From: Pontibacterium granulatum
GTDB lineage: Bacteria; Pseudomonadota; Gammaproteobacteria; Pseudomonadales; Balneatricaceae
Reading direction: 5' to 3'
Length of the DNA stretch: 64,000 bases
Assembly (NCBI RefSeq): GCF_029961155.1
Contig: NZ_JASBRH010000009.1
Coordinates: 62,001-126,000 of the forward strand
The notes beneath the pieces were generated by a model, which saw nothing but the letters and a program-made list of their open reading frames with translations, was not told where the DNA came from and did no database searches. Positions 52,405 through 60,426 of this stretch are shown one piece after another (the stretch's first letter is position 1; every line of letters begins with the position of its first letter). Position numbers and translations under genes: made by a program.

Positions 52405-53733
52405 CTACAAGTACCAGTCGTACTCCCGCGCCGAGATATAGTGTTCGAATTCCTTCAGCTCACCAACGCGCTGTGCGGCAAACACCTCCACGAATTCGCA
52501 CCCCAGATACTCTTTTAGCGCATCTGATTTTTCAGTCAGCGCGATGGCGGTACGCAGATCGGTCGGCAATCCACTAGCATCCAGGCAAATCTCCTCAGTT
52601 GGCGCCCCGGGATCAAGGCACCTGTCCAGGCCACAGTGCATCCCCGCTAGCACCACCGCCATGGCAAGATACGGATTGGCGTCGGCCCCAGCAACCCGGT
52701 GCTCCACCCGGCGATTGTGCGCATCCGACAACGGCACGCGAACCGCAACCGACCTGTTCTCATACCCCCAGTTTGGGGTCAACGGCGTGTTGTTGCCCGG
52801 CTGCAAGCGGCGAAATGCGTTTACATTGGGGGCCAAAAAGGTCATAGACGCCGGCAGTACCTCAAGCAATCCGCCAACTGCAGAACGGAGTTTCTCATCA
52901 TCGTTTCCGGCCAATACATTGCGACCATTGCGGTCATATATACTGACGTGCATATGCAGGCCATTACCGGACTGATCAAGGTAAGGTTTCGCCATAAAGC
53001 TGGCGCGATAGCCATGCTTGAGCGCCACACCACGAACAATGCGCTGAAACATCACACACTGGTCGGCAGCTGCCAACACATCCCTATTGTGCTGAAGGTT
53101 TATCTCATACTGACCCGGTCCAAGCTCGGCGGACACCGGCCCGGTGAGCACGCCCTGCTCTGCACAACGCTGCACGATCTCGGTCAGACAGTCACCGAAT
53201 TCAGACAGCCGCTCCATCGCCAGCACTCCCAGACCATCCCGCCCGCCGGTCAACCTACCTGTAGGCGGCTGTATAGCCCCCTCTACTGTCATCTCGATAT
53301 CACACAGGTAAAATTCCAGCTCAAAGGCAACCACCGGCAAATAGTTTTCAGCAGCCAGATGTTTTAATACCCGCTGCAACACGTTGCGCGGTTCCCAGAA
53401 CAGCCCCTGATTTTGGGGGGCAATAAAGCGTGCCATTACCTGCGCGCGTGGCACAGACTCCCAGCCCACATATTGCAGGCTACCAGGCACCAGCTCAAAG
53501 GTCGCGTCGGGATCGCCATCGTCGAAGCCATAACCTTTAGCCGGCACGGGATAACCCTTTGCACACATCAGATGCATCGCCGCTGGCATCTTGCCCTGCC
53601 CAGCCGCCAGTTTTTCCAGATCCTTGACGCTGTAGCGCTTGCCAAACACCTTCCCAGGCAGATCGACACTAATGACATCCACTTCCATCACATCGGGGTG
53701 ACTGTCCAGAAATGTACGAATCTCTTCTAACAT
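52405..53733 (-). CDS. Glutamate-polyamine ligase-like enzyme (PuuA/PauA paralogue 3)
   Basis: 442 residues, GGAGCGACAAGT upstream of the ATG. Glutamine synthetase fold: FELEFYLCDIEM, SAELGPGQYEINLQHNRDVL, KPYLDQSGNGLHMHVSIYDR, NVNAFRRLQPGNNTPLTPNW and ENRSVAVRVPLSDAHNRRVE. The N-terminal VMEVDVISVDLPGKVFGKRY belongs to the PuuA group. It lies 18 bases after puuB-like gene 3 in one operon, giving a ligase/oxidase pair for the same substrate. Confidence 0.9.
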   Translation of the reverse strand: MLEEIRTFLDSHPDVMEVDVISVDLPGKVFGKRYSVKDLEKLAAGQGKMPAAMHLMCAKGYPVPAKGYGFDDGDPDATFELVPGSLQYVGWESVPRAQVMARFIAPQNQGLFWEPRNVLQRVLKHLAAENYLPVVAFELEFYLCDIEMTVEGAIQPPTGRLTGGRDGLGVLAMERLSEFGDCLTEIVQRCAEQGVLTGPVSAELGPGQYEINLQHNRDVLAAADQCVMFQRIVRGVALKHGYRASFMAKPYLDQSGNGLHMHVSIYDRNGRNVLAGNDDEKLRSAVGGLLEVLPASMTFLAPNVNAFRRLQPGNNTPLTPNWGYENRSVAVRVPLSDAHNRRVEHRVAGADANPYLAMAVVLAGMHCGLDRCLDPGAPTEEICLDASGLPTDLRTAIALTEKSDALKEYLGCEFVEVFAAQRVGELKEFEHYISAREYDWYL

Positions 53734-53751
53734 ACTTGTCGCTCCAGTCGA

Positions 53752-55050
53752 TTATTTTCGTGACGCGCCTAATTTATCGCGCAGTAGGTAATACCAGGAC
53801 CCCATAATGACCGCCGGTACCTTGAACAGCTTGCCTCCCGGCATCGGCATCTGCGGCACCCGTTCAAACACATCAAACCGCTCGGAGGTGCCGCTCACCG
53901 CCTCCGCCAACAGACGCCCCATAATGTGGGTCGTCGTTATACCGGTGCCTGAGTAACCATGGGCGTAGAATATGTTGGAGTTTTTCAGACGCCCTACGTC
54001 CGGCATGCGACTATAGGTGATTGCGAAATTTCCACCCCAACTGTGGGACACCTTCACATCCTGGAGCTGCGGAAAGACCTTCAGCATATTATTGCGTAGG
54101 CGCTGTGCTATGTTGCGCGGCTCTTTGCCGCCATAGAAGCTCTCACCACCAAACAACAGACGCTGATCTGCTGTCATACGGTAGTAATCAAGAATATAGT
54201 TCCAGTCACAAAAGCCATAATCTTTGCGGATCACATCCTGCGCGACTTCATCGGGCAGCTGCTCCGTGGTGATGATGAAACTGCTCACCGGTACCAGCTT
54301 AGCTTCCATCTCCGGCACCAGCTCCCCCATGTATGCATTGCCGCAAAGCACCACCTGCTTAGCGTTGACCACACCATAGTTGGTGTACACCTTTGGATTC
54401 ATGGTCTGATCAACGCGGGTGACGCGGGAGTTTTCGAAAATCTGCCCCCCCAGCTCCAGCAACCCCTTGGCCTCACCACAGGCAAGATTCAGTGGATGCA
54501 GGTGGGCACCGTTCGGATCAAAGTAGGTGCCCAGATAGTTGTCGCTACCCACCATCTCGTGCACAGCACCGAATCCATCTTTAACAATGATGTCATCGTG
54601 ACCACAGCGTGCCCAAACCGCCTGCTCATGCTTCATAGCCTCAAACTGACGGGTGGAGGTTGCCAGACCAGCATGGCCATCCTTAAGATCGCAGTCGATA
54701 TCAAACTCGGTGATGAAATCACGAATTATCTGGCATCCTTCCAGCACAAATTCGAGATATTTGCGCGTATCATCCAGCCCAAAACGCTGCTCCAGCGCAC
54801 CGATACCGTTGTTGTATCCGATAATTGCCTGCCCACCGTTACGTCCGGACGCACCCCATCCAATGCGGCTGCCTTCCAGCAAAATGACCTTGTAGCCTTT
54901 TTGGGCCAGATGGATGGAGGTCGAAAGACCGGTGAAACCCGCTCCTACGACACAAACATCACAGCTATGCTCACCCTGCAGCTCGGGCAGGTCGAGTTCC
55001 CGGTTGATGGTGCTCGCATAATAGGAATCAACATAAGGTGGAAGTGCCAT
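53752..55050 (-). CDS. Gamma-glutamylputrescine oxidase-like FAD enzyme (PuuB/PauB paralogue 3)
   Basis: 432 residues. FAD site VCVVGAGFTGLSTSIHLAQK, then GASGRNGGQAIIGYNNGIGA, and the family end FYAHGYSGTGITTTHIMGRL, then MPMPGGKLFKVPAVIMGSWY. It should form the gamma-glutamyl aminoaldehyde for PuuC. It is the middle gene of the minus-strand group amidotransferase 2 - puuB3 - puuA3, 155 bases after the amidotransferase. AAGGTTTATAT lies before the ATG. Confidence 0.9.
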   Translation of the reverse strand: MALPPYVDSYYASTINRELDLPELQGEHSCDVCVVGAGFTGLSTSIHLAQKGYKVILLEGSRIGWGASGRNGGQAIIGYNNGIGALEQRFGLDDTRKYLEFVLEGCQIIRDFITEFDIDCDLKDGHAGLATSTRQFEAMKHEQAVWARCGHDDIIVKDGFGAVHEMVGSDNYLGTYFDPNGAHLHPLNLACGEAKGLLELGGQIFENSRVTRVDQTMNPKVYTNYGVVNAKQVVLCGNAYMGELVPEMEAKLVPVSSFIITTEQLPDEVAQDVIRKDYGFCDWNYILDYYRMTADQRLLFGGESFYGGKEPRNIAQRLRNNMLKVFPQLQDVKVSHSWGGNFAITYSRMPDVGRLKNSNIFYAHGYSGTGITTTHIMGRLLAEAVSGTSERFDVFERVPQMPMPGGKLFKVPAVIMGSWYYLLRDKLGASRK

Positions 55051-55205
55051 ATATAAACCTTAAACCAATCGCGTTTTTGATATTGATCACCACTATGCAG
55101 CGCCCTTTTCAGCATGTGAAATACATATATTTAATGCAGAAATCAGTCTGACTGATGCTTAAGCTCAAACGCGCCCCTCTATTCCAGATGCGTTACATTA
55201 AGCGA

Positions 55206-55922
55206 TTATTCGGCGGTTATACGTGCGCACAACCAACGGGCGATCAACCCGGCATCGGGTTTAACGTCTGAATGGTCACGCACAGCCAGAATCTGATCCA
55301 CCTGTTCTGCGGGAAAGACCTTCCCGCGCAGACCCAGCATTTGGGCTTTGGTGTAATCACAACGAAATTCTGGATGCGCCTGAAATGTGATGACGTTCTC
55401 GCCGTATATCAGCCCCGCATTAGGGCAAAAGGAAGAGGACGCAAAAACCTTCGCCGTGGAAGGCCGGACCACCACCTGATCTTCGTGCATGGCATTGATA
55501 TTCAGTTCCGCCCGTCCATCCAGCTCGGATACAACGCCTGATTCAACCTGATAGGTATGCAGCCCCAATCCCCAACCCTCGGAGGATTTTTCAACCCGAC
55601 CGCCTAGTGCAACAGCGATAATCTGGTGACCAAAACAGATGCCGATCAATGGCTGCTGTTGCTCAACAATGGTAAGAATCAAAGTCTGCAGTCGCTGCAT
55701 CCAAGGTAGGTTTTCATACACACTGCTTGGTGACCCTGTGATCAACCAGGCGTCACAATCGCTTGCGTCTTCAGGAAAACAACCCCGCAGCACTTCATAA
55801 CAACGGTAACGAAAAGAGCATCCAGCGCTGCTGAAAAGCCCGGCGAACATGTCTTCAAAACCGCCGTAGGTCTGTCGCAAGGTGCCGGTGGTATTTCCTG
55901 TAATCAGAACACCCAGTCTCAT
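55206..55922 (-). CDS. Class I glutamine amidotransferase-like hydrolase 2 (PauD2-like)
   Basis: 238 residues, GGAGAACAGAATA before the ATG. Nucleophile Cys in LIGICFGHQIIAVALGGRVE and the His/Glu pair in TFQAHPEFRCDYTKA. The start RLGVLITGNTTGTLRQTYGG, then FEDMFAGLF parallels the paralogue at 40779. In this position, just upstream of puuB3/puuA3, it is a good candidate for gamma-glutamyl-GABA (or homologue) hydrolase. A TACCC-type box lies about 60 bases upstream. Confidence 0.85.
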   Translation of the reverse strand: MRLGVLITGNTTGTLRQTYGGFEDMFAGLFSSAGCSFRYRCYEVLRGCFPEDASDCDAWLITGSPSSVYENLPWMQRLQTLILTIVEQQQPLIGICFGHQIIAVALGGRVEKSSEGWGLGLHTYQVESGVVSELDGRAELNINAMHEDQVVVRPSTAKVFASSSFCPNAGLIYGENVITFQAHPEFRCDYTKAQMLGLRGKVFPAEQVDQILAVRDHSDVKPDAGLIARWLCARITAE

Positions 55923-55977
55923 TATTCTGTTCTCCGTGCCGTTTTCATTAGGAAACTACAACCATCAGCAACACCTC

Positions 55978-55997
55978 TATCCCCCGGAGTAGGTATT
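55978..55997. promoter_or_regulatory. TACCC-type box upstream of amidotransferase 2
   Basis: TATCCCCCGGAGTAGGTATT, about 56-75 bases upstream of the start at 55922. It shares AGTAGGTA with the box at 57737. Confidence 0.45.
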
Positions 55998-56113
55998 GAA
56001 GTACCCCTTGACCGGTGAAGCAGTTTGCAGAACCACCTCAATTCATCTTTATTACTCTTAGCCTCCAAAGGCATAAAACGACGATCCCTGACCCAATCGA
56101 CCCCGTCCCCGGC

Positions 56114-56141
56114 CAAAAAAAACCGCTCAGCGAGCGGTTAA
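56114..56141 (-). terminator. puuC terminator
   Basis: On the minus strand AACCGCTCGCTGAGCGGTT followed by a run of eight T. It lies about 46 bases after the stop of the aldehyde dehydrogenase gene. Confidence 0.9.
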
Positions 56142-56186
56142 GACAGAATTGCCCGGCCTAGCACCGGGCGGCGTACCAACAAGGAA

Positions 56187-57671
56187 TTACAAACGGATCA
56201 GCACGTTCTTGATGTCCGTGTACTTCTCCAGGGCGTGTAGGGATTTATCACGGCCATTACCGGACGCCTTCACACCACCAAACGGCACAGTCGTATCGCC
56301 TTCACCCCAGGTGTTCACCCACACCATGCCGGATTCGATCTTGCGGCTCACACGGTGTGCACGGGACAGGTTCTGCGTCCAAACAGCTGCACCCAAACCG
56401 TAAATAGAGTCGTTCGCCAGCTCGATCGCTTCCTCTTCGGTTTCGAACTCACATACCGCCAGTACCGGACCAAAGATCTCCTCTTTCACAAAGGTCATGC
56501 CGTTGTGTGCGTTATCGATGATGGTTGGCTTGGCGAAGAAACCTTTACCCTCTTCGTACTCAGGCAGGCCACCCACCAGCACATTACCACCCTCTTCCTG
56601 GGCGGAACGTACGTAACGCTCAACGGTAGCCAGCTGAGTACCATCCACCATTGGACCCATAGTGGTTGCCGGATCCAGCGGATCACCGGTGCGGAAACGT
56701 GCAGCTTCTTCAATCAGGGCCGCAACAAACTCTTCTTTGATGCTCTTCTCTACGTACAGACGGGAGCACGCGATACATACCTCACCTTGGTTGGCAAAGA
56801 TTGCGCTCGCTGCACCGGCTGCAGCTTTCTTGATATCCGCATCAGCGAAGACCAGATTAGGTGATTTACCGCCCGCTTCCAGCCAAACACGCTTCATGTT
56901 GGACTCGCCTGCGTAAGCCATCAGCATACCTGCCACACGGGTCGAACCGGTGAATGCCAGCACGTTTACGTCCATATGCAGCGCCAGCGCTTTACCAGCG
57001 GTGTGACCAAAGCCCGGCAGTACGTTCAGTACGCCCGCCGGCATACCCGCTTCAATAGCCAGCTCCGCCAGACGCAGTGCGCTCAGTGGCGCTTTTTCAG
57101 ACGGTTTCAGAACCACACAGTTACCTGCCGCCAACGCCGGCGCAATCTTCCAGCTCACCATCAGCAGCGGGTAGTTCCAAGGGGTAATCGCACCTACAAC
57201 ACCAACAGGCTCGTGATGGATCATTGCCAGGGTATCGTTACCGGTCGGTGCGATTTCACCGTACACCTTGTCGATGCACTCAGCGGTCCAGCGGAAGCAA
57301 TCGATTGCATCCGGTACGTCGATGTTTACCATCTCGCTGATCGACTTACCCATATCCAGGGTATCCAGTACGGCAAACTCGTCTTTGTGCTGTTCGATCA
57401 GATCGGCCCATTTCAGGATGATCTGCTTGCGCTGACGCGGATGCATTTCGGACCATACACCGGACTTAAACACTTCACGGGCATTGGCGACTGCAATATT
57501 TACATCCGCTGCATCACAGCTGGCAACATCGGTCAGCAGTTGTTCAGTGGTAGGGTTGATAGATGGAAAGGTCTCACCACTGACTGCAGGTTGGAACTGG
57601 CCGTTGATAAAGGCCTGACCGTTAAATGTCAGTGATTCGCTCAGGGCCTGCCACTCGCTGTAGGTTTTCAT
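56187..57671 (-). CDS. puuC: Gamma-glutamyl-gamma-aminobutyraldehyde dehydrogenase (PuuC/PauC-like)
   Basis: 494 residues from the ATG at 57671, with GGAGAATATTAATA upstream; a longer frame to 57743 is unlikely. Aldehyde dehydrogenase features: NGQFQPAVSGETFPSINPTT, TPWNYPLLMVSWKIAPALAA, FTGSTRVAGMLM, general base in VWLEAGGKSPNLVFADADIK, catalytic Cys in ANQGEVCIACSRLYVEKSIK. The start TYSEWQALSESLTFNGQAFI is typical of PuuC. It oxidises the PuuB product to gamma-glutamyl-GABA. This is the only PuuC-type gene seen and would serve all three PuuA/PuuB pairs. Confidence 0.9.
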   Translation of the reverse strand: MKTYSEWQALSESLTFNGQAFINGQFQPAVSGETFPSINPTTEQLLTDVASCDAADVNIAVANAREVFKSGVWSEMHPRQRKQIILKWADLIEQHKDEFAVLDTLDMGKSISEMVNIDVPDAIDCFRWTAECIDKVYGEIAPTGNDTLAMIHHEPVGVVGAITPWNYPLLMVSWKIAPALAAGNCVVLKPSEKAPLSALRLAELAIEAGMPAGVLNVLPGFGHTAGKALALHMDVNVLAFTGSTRVAGMLMAYAGESNMKRVWLEAGGKSPNLVFADADIKKAAAGAASAIFANQGEVCIACSRLYVEKSIKEEFVAALIEEAARFRTGDPLDPATTMGPMVDGTQLATVERYVRSAQEEGGNVLVGGLPEYEEGKGFFAKPTIIDNAHNGMTFVKEEIFGPVLAVCEFETEEEAIELANDSIYGLGAAVWTQNLSRAHRVSRKIESGMVWVNTWGEGDTTVPFGGVKASGNGRDKSLHALEKYTDIKNVLIRL

Positions 57672-57736
57672 TATTAATATTCTCCTGCTAAAAACTGCGA
57701 TTAACAGGAGTCTACGCAAATGCCAACCCGGCTTTA

Positions 57737-57754
57737 TATACACCCGAGTAGGTA
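57737..57754. promoter_or_regulatory. TACCC-type box upstream of puuC
   Basis: TATACACCCGAGTAGGTA, 66-83 bases upstream of the puuC start. Confidence 0.45.
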
Positions 57755-57798
57755 GTACAACCTCACCCTATGCATGGCTTTAGAATGCACCTTTTCCC

Positions 57799-57816
57799 TA
57801 CCCCCCAGGGTATACC
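57799..57816. promoter_or_regulatory. TACCC...GGGTA box upstream of the porin gene
   Basis: TACCCCCCAGGGTATACC, followed by TACTC, about 79-96 bases upstream of the porin start and 128 bases from puuC. It could serve both divergent genes. Confidence 0.5.
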
Positions 57817-57894
57817 TACTCAACGGTATATAAAGTAACCGCCCTCCTTCATAAAAATTGAATCCTCACTAATGAATAACAATAAGGATTCGAG

Positions 57895-58587
57895 ATGAAA
57901 AAGGTTTTAACCGGTCTCGCCCTGGCGGTTGCAATGGGCACAGCACAGGCAGCAGAAGTCTCCGGCACAGTATCTTTCACTAACGACTACCGTTTTCGTG
58001 GTATCTCCCAAACCGCCGGTGATGCAGCGATTCAGGGCAGCCTGGATGTAGCGTTCGACAACGGCGTTTACGCTGGCATCTGGGGCAGCAACCTGGATTT
58101 CGGCGCTGGTGAAGACGCCAACCTGGAAGTGGATTACTACATTGGTTACGGCAACGATATCAACGACGACTTCTCTTACGACGTTTCCTTCAACTACTAC
58201 ACCTACCCGGGTTATGACGCGGGAGATATCGATTACGCAGAGATCATGGCGGGCCTGTACTACGGCGATCTGGGCCTGACACTGGGTTATACCAACGACT
58301 ATGGCAACAGCAGCGAATCAGCCAGCTACGTAGCACTGGATTACAGCTACGCCCTGACTGACGCGATCAGCCTGGACCTGCACGCGGGCCACTCCTTCGG
58401 TGACTACTGGGGTTCCACGGATATCGATGACTACGAAGATTACTCCATCGGTATCTCCGGCTCCGCTGCGGGGCTGGATCTGTCCGCTGCGTATCTGTTT
58501 AACGACGTAGCAGACGCAGACGAAACCAACACCGGTGCGTTCCGCAACGATGAAACCCTGCTGCTGACGGTATCCCGTACTTTCTAA
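57895..58587 (+). CDS. TorF-family putative outer-membrane porin
   Basis: 230 residues. Signal peptide KKVLTGLALAVAMGTAQA. The mature part begins AEVSGTVSFTNDYRFRGISQ, the hallmark of the TorF/Gcw_chp family, and is rich in alternating aromatic and acidic residues (YYIGYGNDINDDFSYDVSFN). It ends in Phe (LLLTVSRTF), as outer-membrane beta barrels do. Its acidic nature suits uptake of cations such as polyamines (inference). ACAATAAGGATTCGAG precedes the ATG. It is divergent from puuC and shares its TACCC-type boxes. Confidence 0.9.
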   Translation: MKKVLTGLALAVAMGTAQAAEVSGTVSFTNDYRFRGISQTAGDAAIQGSLDVAFDNGVYAGIWGSNLDFGAGEDANLEVDYYIGYGNDINDDFSYDVSFNYYTYPGYDAGDIDYAEIMAGLYYGDLGLTLGYTNDYGNSSESASYVALDYSYALTDAISLDLHAGHSFGDYWGSTDIDDYEDYSIGISGSAAGLDLSAAYLFNDVADADETNTGAFRNDETLLLTVSRTF

Positions 58588-58610
58588 CAAGCAGTCACTC
58601 GCATCACCCA

Positions 58611-58644
58611 AAGACCTGCATGCTGACTGACATGTAGGTCTTTT
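58611..58644 (+). terminator. Porin gene terminator
   Basis: AAGACCTGCATG - 7 bases - CATGTAGGTCTT, then TTAACG. A second hairpin terminator follows at 58734. Confidence 0.75.
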
Positions 58645-58733
58645 AACGCGCTGCATCGATCCCCTTCTCAGTGCAGCGCGGCTCCGGATTATCAGTCGCG
58701 GGGTTGTTTCTACCCTCTTCGTGAAATGCTCTT

Positions 58734-58758
58734 GCCGCCTGATTCAGGCGGCTTTTTT
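58734..58758 (+). terminator. Second terminator after the porin gene
   Basis: GCCGCCTGATTCAGGCGGC followed by TTTTTTAT. Confidence 0.85.
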
Positions 58759-58792
58759 ATGGGCGACCAACACCAAAATATATCCGATACCC

Positions 58793-58838
58793 TGTAGGGC
58801 AGCGTTTACGCTGCCGGTAGCCTGAAGGCCACCCTACA
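58793..58838. repeat. REP-like palindrome, TGTAGGGCAGC family, copy 5
   Basis: 46-base unit starting TGTAGGGCAGCGTTTACGCT and ending GAAGGCCACCCTACA. Confidence 0.85.
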
Positions 58839-58862
58839 AAATGATTTACGATTCCTCTAAAC

Positions 58863-58888
58863 AAAAAAAGGGAGCCAATCGGCTCCCT
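58863..58888 (-). terminator. lhgO terminator
   Basis: On the minus strand GGGAGCCGATTGGCTCCC followed by TTTTTTTG, about 34 bases after the lhgO stop. Confidence 0.88.
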
Positions 58889-58921
58889 CAAAAACTCCAA
58901 CAATGCGAGTTCAATTAACAA

Positions 58922-60133
58922 TTAACCTTCCAGCTTCTCAGCCAGCTTGTCGCAGATGTAACCACCAATCGGAATGGAGGACGTTGCCGCCGGAGAAGGC
59001 GCGTTACATACGTGCAAGCTGCGCGCACTTTCCGCAAACAGGAAGTCATGTACCAGGCTGCCGTCTTTCATAACCGCCTGTGCACGGATACCCGCCGGGT
59101 ATGGCTGCAGGTCTTCCAGTTTCAGTTTCGGGCAATACTTCTGTACGGTTTTCAGGTAACCCGGCTTCCACCAGGAGTTCTTGGTTTCGATCAGGCCCAC
59201 TTTCAGGTTGGCTTTCAACACTTTCCAGAAACCGGAGAAGGTCACCATGTCCCAAATATCCGTCAAGCTGATGTTGATACGGCCGTAACCTTCACGCTTC
59301 CAGCCCTGCACCGCATTCGGGCCAACAGTCACACTTCCATCGATCATTCGGGTCAGGTGAACGCCCAGGAATGGAAGCTCAGGATCAGGGATTGGGTAGA
59401 TCAGGTGTTTTACAATCTGGTTGTGCTCAGGGCCCAGACGGTAGTACTCGCCACGGAACGGTACGATCTGGAAGTCGGTTTCGATACCCAGCATCTTGGT
59501 GGTGCGGTCGGCCATTAGGCCGGAGCAGGTAATCAGGAAACGCGCCTGGATCTGCTCGAACTTGCCGTTGCGCATCACGTCAGCGGTTACGCTGTTTTCG
59601 TCTTCGCTCAGGTTAACGACTTCGGTGTTCAGGCGCGTCTCGCCGCCCAGCTCTTCGAAGCGACCTGCCATCGCCGTGGTCACCTGCTGGTAATCAACGA
59701 TACCGGTATCGTGAACCTTGATCGCACCGGTGCCCACGATATCCGGCTCCAGCTCGTTCAGCTTTTCCTGGTCGATCAGTTCAACGCTGATACCGTTGGT
59801 CTGGCAACGCTCGTACAGCGCCAGCATACGTTCGTGCTCCAGCTTGTTAGTCGCTACCAGCAGCTTGCCGCACTGTTCGTATTTGATGTTGTTCTCTTCA
59901 CAGAACTTGATGGTCGCAGCCACACCCTCTTTACAGAACTGCGCCTTCAGGCTGCCCGGTGCGTAGTAAACACCTGCGTGGATTACGCCGCTGTTGTGGC
60001 CAGTCTGGTGCTTGGCGTATACCGCCTCTTTCTCCACCAGCAGAACGGATTTTTCCGGGTGGCGCTGCTTCAACTGCCATGCGGTGGAAACGCCTACAAT
60101 GCCGCCGCCAATAATCAGGTAATCGTAAATCAT
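58922..60133 (-). CDS. lhgO: L-2-hydroxyglutarate oxidase/dehydrogenase
   Basis: 403 residues. FAD site LIIGGGIVGVSTAWQLKQRH and the LhgO hallmark KHQTGHNSGVIHAGVYYAPG, then SLKAQFCKEG; later GIVDYQQVTTAMAGRFEELG and LGVHLTRMIDGSVTVGPNAV. It oxidises L-2-hydroxyglutarate to 2-oxoglutarate, passing electrons to the quinone pool. In Pseudomonas and E. coli it works after CsiD in glutarate degradation, the end of the lysine/cadaverine route. csiD is not in this window. It is divergent from a GntR regulator. Confidence 0.92.
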   Translation of the reverse strand: MIYDYLIIGGGIVGVSTAWQLKQRHPEKSVLLVEKEAVYAKHQTGHNSGVIHAGVYYAPGSLKAQFCKEGVAATIKFCEENNIKYEQCGKLLVATNKLEHERMLALYERCQTNGISVELIDQEKLNELEPDIVGTGAIKVHDTGIVDYQQVTTAMAGRFEELGGETRLNTEVVNLSEDENSVTADVMRNGKFEQIQARFLITCSGLMADRTTKMLGIETDFQIVPFRGEYYRLGPEHNQIVKHLIYPIPDPELPFLGVHLTRMIDGSVTVGPNAVQGWKREGYGRINISLTDIWDMVTFSGFWKVLKANLKVGLIETKNSWWKPGYLKTVQKYCPKLKLEDLQPYPAGIRAQAVMKDGSLVHDFLFAESARSLHVCNAPSPAATSSIPIGGYICDKLAEKLEG

Positions 60134-60372
60134 CGTGCTTACTAACCAAGGGTATGAGGGTGATTAAAACTGAAACGCCCGAGGCATCTCAAACCAGCTG
60201 CCGTGCTTGTCGTGTTGGATCTGGCGTCCTACACAGGAAACGGAGCCAATCTTCCGCACCCTGCCATCGCACTCATTACTTCTGCATATACAGCCTGAAC
60301 ACAGAAAACAAAGCACAAAAAGGCACTGCCAGATCCTATGCAGCAAATAATGTCGTCATTTTTAACTTGTGT

Positions 60373-60397
60373 CAACGTTATATTGATTCAACGTTAT
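60373..60397. promoter_or_regulatory. Direct repeat CAACGTTAT (candidate CsiR-like operator)
   Basis: CAACGTTAT at 60373-60381 and again at 60389-60397, 16 bases apart, in the AT-rich gap between lhgO and the GntR gene. The 293-base gap holds the promoters of both genes; nothing else was seen. Confidence 0.5.
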
Positions 60398-60426
60398 TTA
60401 AATCTTATGCCATCTTCCCTTACACT

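Noticed and set aside
11188-58838. Possible CRISPR-like array from recurring palindromes
   Set aside because: Copies are kilobases apart and mostly single, without regular spacers or cas genes; REP-type repeats explain them.
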